Assembly (NCBI GenBank): GCA_963724705.1
Contig: CAVRVS010000005.1
Span: 1 to 64,000 of the forward strand
Source: DASQPR01 sp963724705
GTDB taxonomy: Bacteria; Actinomycetota; Actinomycetes; Mycobacteriales; Micromonosporaceae
Reading direction: 5' to 3'
DNA length: 64,000 nt
The translations under genes and the position numbers were made by a program. How positions within the stretch are numbered: the stretch's first letter is position 1; every line of letters begins with the position of its first letter. Below the pieces are notes generated by a model. That model saw only the letters and a list, made by a program, of their open reading frames with translations. It did no database searches and was not told where the DNA came from. Positions 7,407-15,770 of the stretch are shown in pieces.

Positions 7407-10298
7407 GTGGCCATGTTTGAGAAGCTTCTCCGCGCGGGTGAGGGGCGCCTGCTTCGCCGCCTTGAGGCGATCGCCAAGGCGGTGAATTCGCTCGAGGAGC
7501 ACTACGCCGACCTGAGCGATGAGGAACTGCGCGAGTGCACTGAGGAATACAAGCAGCGCTACATCGATGGCGAGTCACTCGACGACCTCATGCCGGAGGC
7601 GTTCGCCACCGTCCGTGAGGCGGCCAAGCGTGTGCTCGACAAGCGGCCGTTCGACGTACAGATCATGGGCGGCGCGGCAATGCACTTCGGCAACATCGCC
7701 GAGATGAAGACCGGTGAGGGCAAGACGCTCGCCGGCACCCTGCCGGCCTATCTGAACGCGCTGTCCGGCAAAGGCGTGCACATCATCACCGTGAATGACT
7801 ACCTCGCCCAGCGCGACGCCGAGTGGATGGGCCAGATCCACCGATTCCTCGGGCTGACGGTCAGCGTGATCCTGCCCAACGAGTTCGGCGGTCAGCACAA
7901 GACGGCTTACGCGGCGGACATCACGTACGGCACGAACAACGAGTTCGGGTTCGACTACCTGCGTGACAACATGGCGATGTCGGCCGAGGATCTTGTCCAG
8001 CGCGGACATAACTTCGCAATCGTCGACGAGGTCGACTCGATTCTGATCGACGAGGCCCGTACGCCGCTGATCATCTCCGGGCCGGCCGAGCAGTCCGCCC
8101 GCTGGTACGTCGAATTCGCCAAGATCGTGTCCCGCCTCGAAAAGGGCGAGTTGGAAAGCGGTGAGGGCGACTACGAGGTCGACCTGTCCAAGCGTACGGT
8201 CGCCATCACCGAGCGTGGCGTGGCCCGCGTGGAGGATCGCCTCGGCGTGGAGAACCTCTACGAGTCGGCGAACACTCCGCTCGTCGGTTACCTCAACAAC
8301 GCGCTCAAGGCCAAGGAGCTCTACAAGCGCGACAAGGACTACATCGTCACCGACGAAGACGAGGTGCTGATCGTCGACGAGTTCACCGGCCGCATCCTGC
8401 ACGGCCGGCGCTACAACGAGGGCATGCACCAGGCCATCGAGGCGAAGGAGGGCGTCGAGATCAAGCAGGAGAACCAGACGCTCGCCACGATCACGCTGCA
8501 GAATTACTTCCGCCTCTACGACAAGCTGTCCGGCATGACCGGCACGGCGCAGACCGAGGCGGCCGAATTCAACAAGGTCTACAACGTCGGCGTCGTGACG
8601 ATCCCGACGCACCGGCCGATGATCCGCGCCGACCAGTCCGACGTCATCTACCGGACCGAGAAGGCGAAGTTCAACGCGGTCGTCGAGGACATCGCCGAGC
8701 GACACGCGATCGGTCAGCCGGTCCTGGTCGGTACGGTCTCGGTGGAGAACTCCGAGGTGCTGAGCCAGATGTTGCGCCGCCGCGGCATCGCGCACTCCGT
8801 ACTGAACGCGAAGTACCACGCCCGTGAGGCGGAGATCGTCGCGCAGGCGGGCCGCAAAGGCGCCGTGACGGTCGCAACGAACATGGCTGGACGTGGCACA
8901 GACATCCTGCTCGGCGGCAACCCCGAGTTCCTCGCCGCGGCCGAACTGCGGCAGCGCGGACTCGACCCTGAGGAGTCGCCCGAGGACTATTCGGCGGCCT
9001 GGGACGACTCGCTGGAGCGCTGGACCAAGCTCTGCAACGACGAGGGTGACGAGGTCGTCGATGCCGGCGGTCTCTACGTGCTCGGCACCGAACGCCACGA
9101 ATCGCGCCGCATCGACAACCAGCTGCGTGGTCGATCAGGACGCCAGGGTGACCCGGGCGAATCGCGGTTCTACCTGTCGCTGCAGGACGAGTTGATGCAG
9201 CGGTTCCGGGCTGGCGCGGTGGAAGCCGTCATGGAGCGGTTGCGGATTCCGGACGACGTACCGATCGAGAACAAGATGGTCAGCCGCCAGATCAAGAGCG
9301 CGCAGACCCAGATCGAGGGCCAGAACGCCGAGATCCGCAAGAACGTGCTGAAGTACGACGAGGTGCTGAACCGTCAACGTACGGTCATCTACACCGAACG
9401 GAGCCGGGTGCTCGCCGGCGAGGACCTCTCCGGCCAGACCTCGAACATGCTCGACGACGTCATCAGCGCCTACGTCAAAGGGGCGACGTCCGAGGGGTAC
9501 GCCGAGGATTGGGACCTCGAGCAGCTGTGGACGAGTCTCAAGCAGCTTTATCCGGTCGGCGTCACCATCGAGGACATCGAGGAGGAGGCCGGCGGCTCTC
9601 GCGACATGATCGACAGCGAGTTCCTCGAGGCCAGGCTGCTCGAGGATGCCCGATCGGCGTACGCGGCCCGCGAGGAGGAGCTGACCTCGGACGCGATGCG
9701 TGAGTTCGAGCGGCTGGTGTTGCTGCAGGTGATCGACCGCAAATGGCGCGAGCACCTGTACGAGATGGACTACCTGCAAGAGGGCATCGGACTGCGCGCC
9801 CACGCGCAGCGCGACCCGCTGGTCGAATACCAGCGCGAAGGTTTCGACATGTTCAGCCAGATGCTCGACGGCATCAAGGAGGAGGTCGTCGGCTTCCTGT
9901 TCAACATGGAGGTGCAGGTCGAGGAGGCGCCGCCCGCGCCGCCGGTGATCGATACGCAGGCGGCTCGGCTGCTGCCCGAAACGAGGCCGGTCGCGATCTC
10001 GGCCAAGGGTCTGGGCGACTCGCGCCAGTCGCAGGCGTTGTCGTATTCGTCGCCGACGATCGACGGAGCGGCCGGAAGCGGCGGGGTCGCGATCGAGCAG
10101 GCGCCGGCACTCGGTCTGGGCCGGTCGTCGACGCCGCCCGCCCGCCCGAGCGGGCCGCAGTCCGCCCGGTCCGCGGGGGAGAAGATGCCCGCGCCGGGCC
10201 AGGTCGTCGGCTCCGGCGGCCCGTCGCGCAACGCTCCGTGCCCCTGTGGATCCGGCAAGAAGTACAAGCGCTGCCATGGCGCACCGGCGGGTGCGTGA
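7407..10298 (+). CDS. secA: Preprotein translocase ATPase SecA
   Basis: SecA is the cytoplasmic motor that pushes unfolded preproteins through SecYEG. The 963-aa product has every expected element: Walker A GEGKT near residue 105, the DEAD-type box DEVDSILIDEARTPLI near residue 206, the cross-linking and wing domains, the second nucleotide-binding fold (VATNMAGRGTDILLGG, QLRGRSGRQGDPGES), and a C-terminal zinc tail CPCGSGKKYKRCH. GTG at 7407 is chosen because GAGGGA lies ten bases upstream. TTG 7389 lies before that ribosome site, and ATG 7413 is a close alternative. A Pro/Ser/Gly-rich linker separates the core from the zinc tail. This is the SecA1-type housekeeping copy by context. Confidence 0.98.
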   Translation: MAMFEKLLRAGEGRLLRRLEAIAKAVNSLEEHYADLSDEELRECTEEYKQRYIDGESLDDLMPEAFATVREAAKRVLDKRPFDVQIMGGAAMHFGNIAEMKTGEGKTLAGTLPAYLNALSGKGVHIITVNDYLAQRDAEWMGQIHRFLGLTVSVILPNEFGGQHKTAYAADITYGTNNEFGFDYLRDNMAMSAEDLVQRGHNFAIVDEVDSILIDEARTPLIISGPAEQSARWYVEFAKIVSRLEKGELESGEGDYEVDLSKRTVAITERGVARVEDRLGVENLYESANTPLVGYLNNALKAKELYKRDKDYIVTDEDEVLIVDEFTGRILHGRRYNEGMHQAIEAKEGVEIKQENQTLATITLQNYFRLYDKLSGMTGTAQTEAAEFNKVYNVGVVTIPTHRPMIRADQSDVIYRTEKAKFNAVVEDIAERHAIGQPVLVGTVSVENSEVLSQMLRRRGIAHSVLNAKYHAREAEIVAQAGRKGAVTVATNMAGRGTDILLGGNPEFLAAAELRQRGLDPEESPEDYSAAWDDSLERWTKLCNDEGDEVVDAGGLYVLGTERHESRRIDNQLRGRSGRQGDPGESRFYLSLQDELMQRFRAGAVEAVMERLRIPDDVPIENKMVSRQIKSAQTQIEGQNAEIRKNVLKYDEVLNRQRTVIYTERSRVLAGEDLSGQTSNMLDDVISAYVKGATSEGYAEDWDLEQLWTSLKQLYPVGVTIEDIEEEAGGSRDMIDSEFLEARLLEDARSAYAAREEELTSDAMREFERLVLLQVIDRKWREHLYEMDYLQEGIGLRAHAQRDPLVEYQREGFDMFSQMLDGIKEEVVGFLFNMEVQVEEAPPAPPVIDTQAARLLPETRPVAISAKGLGDSRQSQALSYSSPTIDGAAGSGGVAIEQAPALGLGRSSTPPARPSGPQSARSAGEKMPAPGQVVGSGGPSRNAPCPCGSGKKYKRCHGAPAGA

Positions 10299-10335
10299 GC
10301 GGGCGGTCTGCCCGTCGACCCGTCATGCAGCTACA

Positions 10336-10379
10336 ACGAAAGATGGGCCGCAAGCACAACGCTTGCGGCCCATCTCGTT
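10336..10379 (+). terminator. secA terminator hairpin
   Basis: AGATGGGCCGCAAGC (10341-10355) pairs perfectly with GCTTGCGGCCCATCT (10361-10375) around a five-base loop. The stem extends by AACG/CGTT past a one-base bulge. It lies 37 bases after secA and before the convergent neighbour, so it may serve both strands. Confidence 0.9.
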
Positions 10380-10491
10380 CTTGAGACGTATGGCGGGCGG
10401 CTGGCCGTCAGCCTCGTCGGCAGGTGTGCAGCGACAGCCGTCGGGGTGTGACCGCCCGCGACCGGTCGTTTGACGTGCTAGATGACTTGGA

Positions 10492-11148
10492 CTAGATGAC
10501 CTGGACGACTGCGCAGAGCCACTGGTCGCCGTGGCGTTCGAGCCGCAGCGCCATCGCGAGGCTCGATCCCGCGTAGGACAGCACGGCCACGACTTCGGCG
10601 ACCCCATCGCGGGGCTCGCTCAGGCGCATGCGCAACAGCCGAAATGGCTGAGCCGCACCGGGTGCATTGCGACGAGCCGTTGACGCGGGCGCGCAGTATC
10701 GGACAACCTCGGCCGGCGTCGGCGAGGACGTGGCGGTCGCCGTCCTCGCGTTGCGTGGGGTCGCGGTCGATTGGACCGCGCGACGATTGGCTGGCGCTCC
10801 CGTCCCCGCCATTGCGGGATCGGGTGCCTGCGTAAAGTGACCGCGACCGTTGCGCCGCCGGCTCAACTGGCTGATCACCGTGCTGAACTCGACCGGTCCG
10901 CCGAGAGTGCGCAAGTGACTGGCAGGGCGGAAGCCGTTGAGGACCTCGAGGCAGATCCGGACATAACGCTGTGCGGTCGCGGCCACCGGCGGCACGCCGC
11001 CCGCCAGAGCGGCACCGGTCTGAGCGGCACCGGCGCCAGCGACACCCGTCCCTGCCTTGCCAGGAGGAAGCGGCGCGTCACCGTTCGCGGGAGTGTGCGC
11101 CGTGCGAAGGCCGTCCGACGGCGCGGTCCGGCGAGCGGGCGTCGCCAT
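10492..11148 (-). CDS. Rv3235-like protein (DUF6459); N-terminus probably frameshifted, true start near 11314
   Basis: The conserved C-terminal part resembles the actinobacterial Rv3235 family, whose genes lie beside secA, as here. Function is unknown. Visible features are a low-complexity Ala/Pro/Arg region and a C-terminal alpha/beta stretch (AEVVAVLSYAGSSLAMALRL, GDQWLCAVVQVI). ATG 11148 has no ribosome site. The same frame upstream encodes SEPPYDPAFAG, close to the family's EPPYD hallmark, but has no start codon. In the next frame, GTG 11314 has GGAGGG eight bases before it and encodes 44 residues ending LPVRLRRPPC. Removing one base near 11188-11196 joins the two into 274 codons. The gene is probably 10492-11314 with a one-base error or mutation. 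Confidence 0.68.
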   Translation of the reverse strand: MATPARRTAPSDGLRTAHTPANGDAPLPPGKAGTGVAGAGAAQTGAALAGGVPPVAATAQRYVRICLEVLNGFRPASHLRTLGGPVEFSTVISQLSRRRNGRGHFTQAPDPAMAGTGAPANRRAVQSTATPRNARTATATSSPTPAEVVRYCAPASTARRNAPGAAQPFRLLRMRLSEPRDGVAEVVAVLSYAGSSLAMALRLERHGDQWLCAVVQVI

Positions 11149-11343
11149 ACCAGCGAAGGCCGGATCGTACGGAGGCTCGCTAGCACGGCGGGCGCCGCAG
11201 CCGAACGGGCAGCGGCGATGTGTCGGCCCGGCCCGGGCCCGATCGATCCGGGTGCCGCGGGACAGTCGGTGCGAATGGGACAGGTCCGGCTTCGGCGATG
11301 AGCGTCACGGTCACGACTGCTGCCCTCCGGCGGTTATTCGATC

Positions 11344-11369
11344 TTGCGTTTGCTTTCGTTTGCCTCCAA
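11344..11369 (-). promoter_or_regulatory. Phased TTGC repeats upstream of the Rv3235-like gene (operator candidate)
   Basis: On the plus strand TTGCTTTCGT and TTGCCTCCAA stand side by side (11350-11369), with a further TTGC at 11344. The first 15 bases match, with one mismatch, the repeat at the start of the neighbouring HTH gene (11650-11664). They lie 30-55 bases upstream of GTG 11314, the probable start of the Rv3235-like gene. Confidence 0.55.
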
Positions 11370-11372
11370 ATG

Positions 11373-11402
11373 GTTCTACAGCCTCCGACATCCTGCGGTC
11401 AA
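11373..11402 (-). promoter_or_regulatory. Candidate promoter of the Rv3235-like gene
   Basis: Read on the minus strand, TTGACC (11402-11397) and TAGAAC (11378-11373) are 18 bases apart. Transcription would begin near 11366, inside the phased TTGC repeats, so a protein bound there would be placed to repress. Pattern-based only. Confidence 0.35.
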
Positions 11403-11413
11403 CCCTCGACGGT

Positions 11414-11650
11414 CTAGTCCTCGATCTCGTCATCCCGGGCAATGAGTGGGTTTTCCTTGACCCAGTCCGCCGTCTCGGAGTATTTCTGCTGGATATAGGC
11501 CTCAAGTCGGTCCCGCTCGACCCGCCACTGTCCACGCCCGCCGACCTTGATCGCCGGCAATTCACCACTTCGGACCATGTGGTAGACCTGCGACACGGTG
11601 ACCGAAAGCTCCTCGGCGACGTCGGCGAGTTGCAGGAATCGAGCTGTCAT
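11414..11650 (-). CDS. Small helix-turn-helix protein, excisionase/MerR-like
   Basis: This 78-aa protein starting MTARFLQLADVAEEL is a single winged-HTH domain of the HTH_17/excisionase type. LADVAEELSVTVSQVYHMVR is the helix-turn-helix, GELPAIKVGGRGQWRV is the wing, and RDRLEAYIQQKY follows. Such proteins bind AT-rich DNA cooperatively on direct repeats; some are phage excisionases, others (as BldC) are regulators. No integrase or att site is nearby, so a regulator is likelier. ATG 11650 has no ribosome site and may be leaderless. The frame is open further upstream but without a better start. Its start codon overlaps an array of TTGC repeats spaced exactly 10 bp, suggesting self-regulation. 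Confidence 0.82.
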   Translation of the reverse strand: MTARFLQLADVAEELSVTVSQVYHMVRSGELPAIKVGGRGQWRVERDRLEAYIQQKYSETADWVKENPLIARDDEIED

Positions 11651-11689
11651 TGCTTTAGTTTGCCATTGATTGCCTTTATTTGACCCCCG
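11650..11689 (-). promoter_or_regulatory. 10-bp-phased TTGC repeats at the HTH gene start (operator candidate)
   Basis: On the plus strand the units TTGCTTTAGT, TTGCCATTGA, TTGCCTTTAT and TTGACCCCCG begin at 11650, 11660, 11670 and 11680. The spacing is exactly one helical turn. The stretch is AT-rich in a GC-rich region and covers the HTH start codon and its immediate upstream DNA. Confidence 0.6.
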
Positions 11690-11777
11690 CACGGCGGGCT
11701 CGCCTCGCGGCGCGTCACACTGCAATGGCCGGATGACGTATCGCCGCCGGCCGCGAATGGATCGGAGCAGGGTGCCA

Positions 11778-12305
11778 GTGAGTGACGACATGACGCGCGT
11801 CTACGTCCCGTCGACCCTGGTCGCGCTGTCTCCGCTGGGCAATCGCGGCGCACTGCTCGCGCCCGATCCGAGGGTCGGTCTCGCCGCGCACGCCGTGACG
11901 CCTTACCTGCGCGAGTGGTATGCGGAGGCAGACGAGGAGGAGTTGGAATACGTGGCGTTCACTCGCGCGGCCCAGGATGCCTTGCAGCTCCTGCAGGCCG
12001 ATCCCGGCGCACCGCGTCGTCGCGTCGTCGTTTCGGCCGACGTACGCGGGTCGGTGCTGACGGGCGCGTCGTCGGAGTTGGGGTCAAGCCTCGTACGCCT
12101 GACCGCCCCGCTCGAGTTCCGTGCCATCGCGGCGATCCACGTTGACGGCGTCGGGGCGGAGGCCGACGTACGTGCGGCGGCCGAAGTAGTGCTCGACGCG
12201 GTCGCCGGCGACCCGGATGCGCAATTCGTCGTGGATAGCGCCGAGGATCACGAACTTGAGTGGTACGACGTGACCGAGATCGATCAACTACTGCCCGGAC
12301 GCTGA
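11778..12305 (+). CDS. DUF6912-type conserved actinobacterial protein
   Basis: The 175-aa product begins (after VSDDM) with TRVYVPSTLVALSPL, the signature opening of a conserved actinobacterial family of unknown function found near secA and Rv3235-like genes. The rest is a compact alpha/beta protein with no membrane segment, signal or catalytic motif that I recognise. It ends WYDVTEIDQLLPGR. GTG 11778 has GGAG ten bases upstream; ATG 11790 is the alternative and is where family similarity begins. Its last 18 bases overlap the convergent membrane-protein gene. Confidence 0.75.
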   Translation: MSDDMTRVYVPSTLVALSPLGNRGALLAPDPRVGLAAHAVTPYLREWYAEADEEELEYVAFTRAAQDALQLLQADPGAPRRRVVVSADVRGSVLTGASSELGSSLVRLTAPLEFRAIAAIHVDGVGAEADVRAAAEVVLDAVAGDPDAQFVVDSAEDHELEWYDVTEIDQLLPGR

Positions 12306-13367
12306 CGCCTCATCGCGGCGTGACTCCCGCGTGATCGGCACCGCTCGACGCGGCCCGAGCGTGCGCCCGAACGAAATCAAGGCCACCAGCGCTCCGACGA
12401 ACATGACGAGCAGGCCGTGGATGACCCGGTTGCCGGCCAGCAGGTCGATGACCGTACGGTCGTCGGCGCTGATCGAACGGGCCACGTGCAGCAGACCACC
12501 GCCGCCGACATGCGTCAGCACCTCGGTCGCGAGCAGCAGCACGCCGGTCGCGCCGCCGGCGACAAGGTATGCGGGGAAGCGCGCGCCACCGCCGCGGCGT
12601 CGTAGATACCAGTACGCCACAAGGCCGGCGACGAGGCCGGCGACGAGCGAGTCGATGTGTGACACGAGCGAGTTCGCGTTGACGACCTTGGCGCAGGCGG
12701 CCGCGGCCGTCCCCTGGTCGCAGTCGGTGATCGCGTCCGATCCGGCGCCGAGCGCCGCCATCATGTGGCCGAGAACGGTGCCGCTGTTCAGGATCGTGTC
12801 AACGACGAACGATCCGAGCGCGGCGGCCAGTGCGGCGGCGACCACGGCCGCACGCCGTCCGAGCCCGGCGACGGCTCCCGCGATGAGACCGGTCAGCGCG
12901 ACCGCGACGGCGACCCCGCCGATCGACGGGACGTCACCGTAGGCGCCGAGGATCGCGCCCATGGCCGCGAGCCCGATCACCAGCCCGCCGGCAGCGGCGG
13001 CAACACAACGCAGCCACGTCGCCGGGGCCGCTCCGGATCGGCGTACCCGCCATGCTTCAGTGGCCATGCGGACCGCGAGCCCACCGCCAAGCCCGCCCAG
13101 CGCGGTGGCCTGGACGACCGCGGGGATGGCCAGAGCCGCGGTCGCCACGGCGACCGAGTCTCCAGCGTTCACATGGATCTGCTCATACGCCGACCAGAGT
13201 TTGGCGACCAGCCAGACGATCCCAAGGCCGGCCACGGTCCAGGGCAGCCACGCGCCGCCGGCCGGTGCCGGCTTCGTGCGATCTTGCGCCTTCGGGGGTA
13301 CGCCGTCGGCCGGCTCCGCGCCCGGGCGAGCAGCCGTTCGGCGTGCCCCGACGCTCCGCTCGGTCAT
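12288..13367 (-). CDS. Polytopic membrane protein of unknown function
   Basis: The 359-aa product has a basic, Pro-rich N-terminus of about 40 residues, then roughly eight hydrophobic segments (for example WLPWTVAGLGIVWLVAKLW near residue 42) and a basic C-terminal tail. A cysteine-containing hydrophilic loop (AITDCDQGTAAAACAK) lies between segments. I recognise no transporter or enzyme family. ATG 13367 is favoured because GGGAG lies six bases upstream; GTG 13370 immediately before it is too close to that site. It is convergent with the DUF6912 gene, overlapping by 18 bases. Confidence 0.75.
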   Translation of the reverse strand: MTERSVGARRTAARPGAEPADGVPPKAQDRTKPAPAGGAWLPWTVAGLGIVWLVAKLWSAYEQIHVNAGDSVAVATAALAIPAVVQATALGGLGGGLAVRMATEAWRVRRSGAAPATWLRCVAAAAGGLVIGLAAMGAILGAYGDVPSIGGVAVAVALTGLIAGAVAGLGRRAAVVAAALAAALGSFVVDTILNSGTVLGHMMAALGAGSDAITDCDQGTAAAACAKVVNANSLVSHIDSLVAGLVAGLVAYWYLRRRGGGARFPAYLVAGGATGVLLLATEVLTHVGGGGLLHVARSISADDRTVIDLLAGNRVIHGLLVMFVGALVALISFGRTLGPRRAVPITRESRRDEASASGQ

Positions 13368-13561
13368 CACCGGCTCCCATCACCGTCTTGGCTCCTGTTG
13401 GCGCGCCCAGCCTACGCGGTGACACATTCGGCCTCGCGGCTGCGCTACGCAGCGGCCGGGATGTGTCTCTGGTGACACCGCTCGGCGCGATTTGGCCGGT
13501 ACGCCGAGCCTGCGTGGGAGGATAGTTCGTCAGCTCGCCGATGGAGTCGAGGAGCCTCGTA

Positions 13562-15192
13562 ATGGATGCCCAGCTCGCTGTGCCGGAGCCCCGCAACGAA
13601 ACCGTGCGCGACTATGCGCCCGCGAGCGCGCAGGTCACCAGCCTGCAGAAGCGGCTGGCCGATCTCGCAGGATCGCGCCTCGATCTGACCAACACGATCG
13701 ATGGCGTGCAGCGACCGGCCGGTGGTGACGAGTTCAGCGTGGTCCAGCCGCACAAGCACGCTCATGTGCTGGGCGTTGGCCGGCATTCGACGCACGCCGA
13801 CGCCGAGGCCGCCATCGCGGCTGCGAAGGCCGCCGCGCCGACCTGGCGATCGATGTCGTACGGAGATCGTGCGGCTGTGTTCCTCCGGGCCGCGGATCTG
13901 CTCGCCGGGCCATGGCGGGACACGCTGAACGCGGCCACGATGCTCGGTCAGTCCAAGACGGTGCTATCAGGCCGAGATCGACGCCGCGTGTGAGCTGATC
14001 GACTTCCTCCGGTTCAACGTGGCGTTCGGCGCCCAGTTGCTGGGCGAGCAGCCGATCTCGTCGCCCGGTGTGTGGAACCAGTTCGACCACCGGCCGCTCG
14101 AAGGCTTCGTCTACGCGATCACGCCGTTCAACTTCACCGCGATCGCCGGCAACCTGCCCGCCTCGCCCGCGCTGATGGGCAACACCGTGGTCTGGAAGCC
14201 GTCGCCGACGCAGCAGCTGGCGGCGCACTTCACGATGCGGCTGCTTCGAGGCGGCCGGCCTGCCGCCGGGCGTCATCAACATGCTGACCGGCGACGGCAT
14301 CGCGGTGAGCGACGTCGCCCTGGCCGACCCGGATCTCGCCGGCATTCACTTCACCGGCTCGACCAAGACCTTCCAGCACCTGTGGCAGACCGTCGGGGCG
14401 AACCTGACCCGCTACCGCAGCTACCCGCGACTCGTGGGAGAGACCGGCGGCAAGGACTTCGTCATCGCCCACCCGTCGGCCGACACCGACGCGCTCCACA
14501 CGGCGCTGATTCGCGGCGCGTTCGACTACCAGGGCCAGAAGTGCTCGGCGGCGTCGCGGGCGTACATCCCGCGATCGATCTGGGACAGCGGCCTCCGCGA
14601 CCGGTTGGCCGCCACGGCCGACGGTCTGTCCTACGGCGACGTCAGCGACTTCTCGAACTACGGCGGGGCCGTGATCGACGACCGGGCGTTCGCGAAGCAC
14701 TCGGCGGCACTGGAGATGATCCGCAACTCCGACGCGTGCACCGTCATCGCCGGTGGCACCGCGGACGACTCCGAGGGTTACTTCGTCCGGCCGACCGTCG
14801 TCGAGTGCACCGACCCGACCCACGAGGTCTTCACCACCGAGTTCTTCGGCCCGATCCTCGCCGTGTACGTGTTCGACGACGCCGCGTTCGAGCAGACCGT
14901 ACGGCAGGCCGAGTCGGTCACGCCGTACGCGCTGACCGGCTCGCTGTTCGCCACGGATCGCCGCGTGGTCGAGTGGGCGTCGGAGGTCCTGCGCTACGCG
15001 GCCGGCAACTTCTACATCAACGACAAGCCGACCGGTGCCGTCGTCGGCCAGCAGCCGTTCGGCGGGGCACGAGCATCGGGCACGAACGACAAGGCCGGAT
15101 CACCGCTCAACCTCGTCCGCTGGTTGTCGCCGCGCACGATCAAGGAGACGTTCGTACCGCCGACGGAGCACACGTACCCGCACATGGGCTGA
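13562..15192 (+). pseudogene. pruA: 1-pyrroline-5-carboxylate dehydrogenase, two +1 frameshifts
   Basis: The locus encodes all of PruA (about 542 aa once corrected), the NAD-dependent aldehyde dehydrogenase that turns pyrroline-5-carboxylate into glutamate in proline catabolism. It runs through three frames: 13562 to about 13963, then to about 14245, then to 15192. One extra C near 13964 (GTGCTATCAG, expected GTGTATCAG) and one extra T at 14245/14246 (CTGCTTCGAG, expected CTGCTCGAG) explain both breaks. Motifs are split but intact: VWKPSP, FTGSTKTF, LVGETGGKDF, the catalytic Cys in GQKCSAASRAY, and TTEFFGPIL. ATG 13562 has GAGGAG seven bases upstream. No proline dehydrogenase gene is adjacent. 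Frames and codon use look undecayed, so sequence error is a serious alternative to a true pseudogene. Confidence 0.88.
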
Positions 15193-15251
15193 GCCGATCC
15201 GACCGGTCGCCAGATCCGCGACTTTGCCCACGAACGTACGGGAATGTCGCT

Positions 15252-15425
15252 ATGGTCGACCGCATGTCCGAATCGGAGAGTTTGCCCAGCCCAGCGCCTA
15301 TGGATCCGGGCGCAAGCAGCGACGGGTCGACCGTCGGTCCACGCCGGTTGCGGGCGATTGCGCTCGCCCTCGCCGCGACGACTGTCTTCTTCCTCGCGAT
15401 CGCCGTCGTCCTGGTGGTGACCTGA
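15252..15425 (+). CDS. Small single-pass membrane protein
   Basis: A 57-aa frame (MVDRMSESESLPSPAP...) ends in one hydrophobic helix, LALAATTVFFLAIAVVLVV, after a Ser/Pro-rich N-terminal part and an RRLR anchor. I do not recognise it. ATG 15252 or ATG 15264 may be used. TATGGT at 15251-15256 is correctly placed to be a -10 box for a leaderless message starting at 15264. The clean membrane helix makes chance unlikely, but evidence is limited. Confidence 0.5.
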   Translation: MVDRMSESESLPSPAPMDPGASSDGSTVGPRRLRAIALALAATTVFFLAIAVVLVVT

Positions 15426-15516
15426 CCGCGGCCGGCAAGACGCCCGCGGACGCGTCGATCCCCGGCAGCGCGAGCGTGGCCGCACATGCCCGCGCGTGCC
15501 GGTAGCCCTGGGCGGA

Positions 15517-15699
15517 TCAGTCGAGGTCGTCTGGATCGTCGAGGCGCGCCAGCCACGTCGCGAAGCGCTCGATCGGTATTTCGAAATCCGGGTTCTGGTC
15601 GACGAAGTCACGCAGGCAGGTTGCGACCCACTCGATCGTCACGGTCTCTTCGCCGCGCCGATCCGTGAGTTCCTCGATCCCGCGATCGGTGAAGTACAT
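15517..15699 (-). CDS. DUF6104 family small protein
   Basis: A 60-aa protein, MYFTDRGIEELTDRRGEETV..., ends with an acidic RLDDPDDLD tail. It matches the small conserved actinobacterial family found directly downstream of kgd/sucA. Function is unknown. It has no membrane segment or Cys pair. ATG 15699 is fixed by a perfect GGAGGA three bases upstream. It is 71 bases downstream of kgd on the same strand, so probable cotranscription links it to 2-oxoglutarate metabolism. Confidence 0.85.
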   Translation of the reverse strand: MYFTDRGIEELTDRRGEETVTIEWVATCLRDFVDQNPDFEIPIERFATWLARLDDPDDLD

Positions 15700-15770
15700 C
15701 GTTCCTCCACGCCCCTGCGGCGGGCGCGCCACCACATGATGTGTACGGCGAACGCCCGCCCGTCGGTGCC

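Noticed and set aside
7575..9098. 507-codon open frame antisense to secA
   Set aside because: The translation is a Val/Asp/Arg/Leu-rich mirror of secA codons with no family features; long antisense frames are normal opposite GC-rich genes.
11414..11650. Phage excisionase with an integrated element
   Set aside because: No integrase, att-like duplication or phage gene is nearby; the neighbours are conserved secA-region genes.
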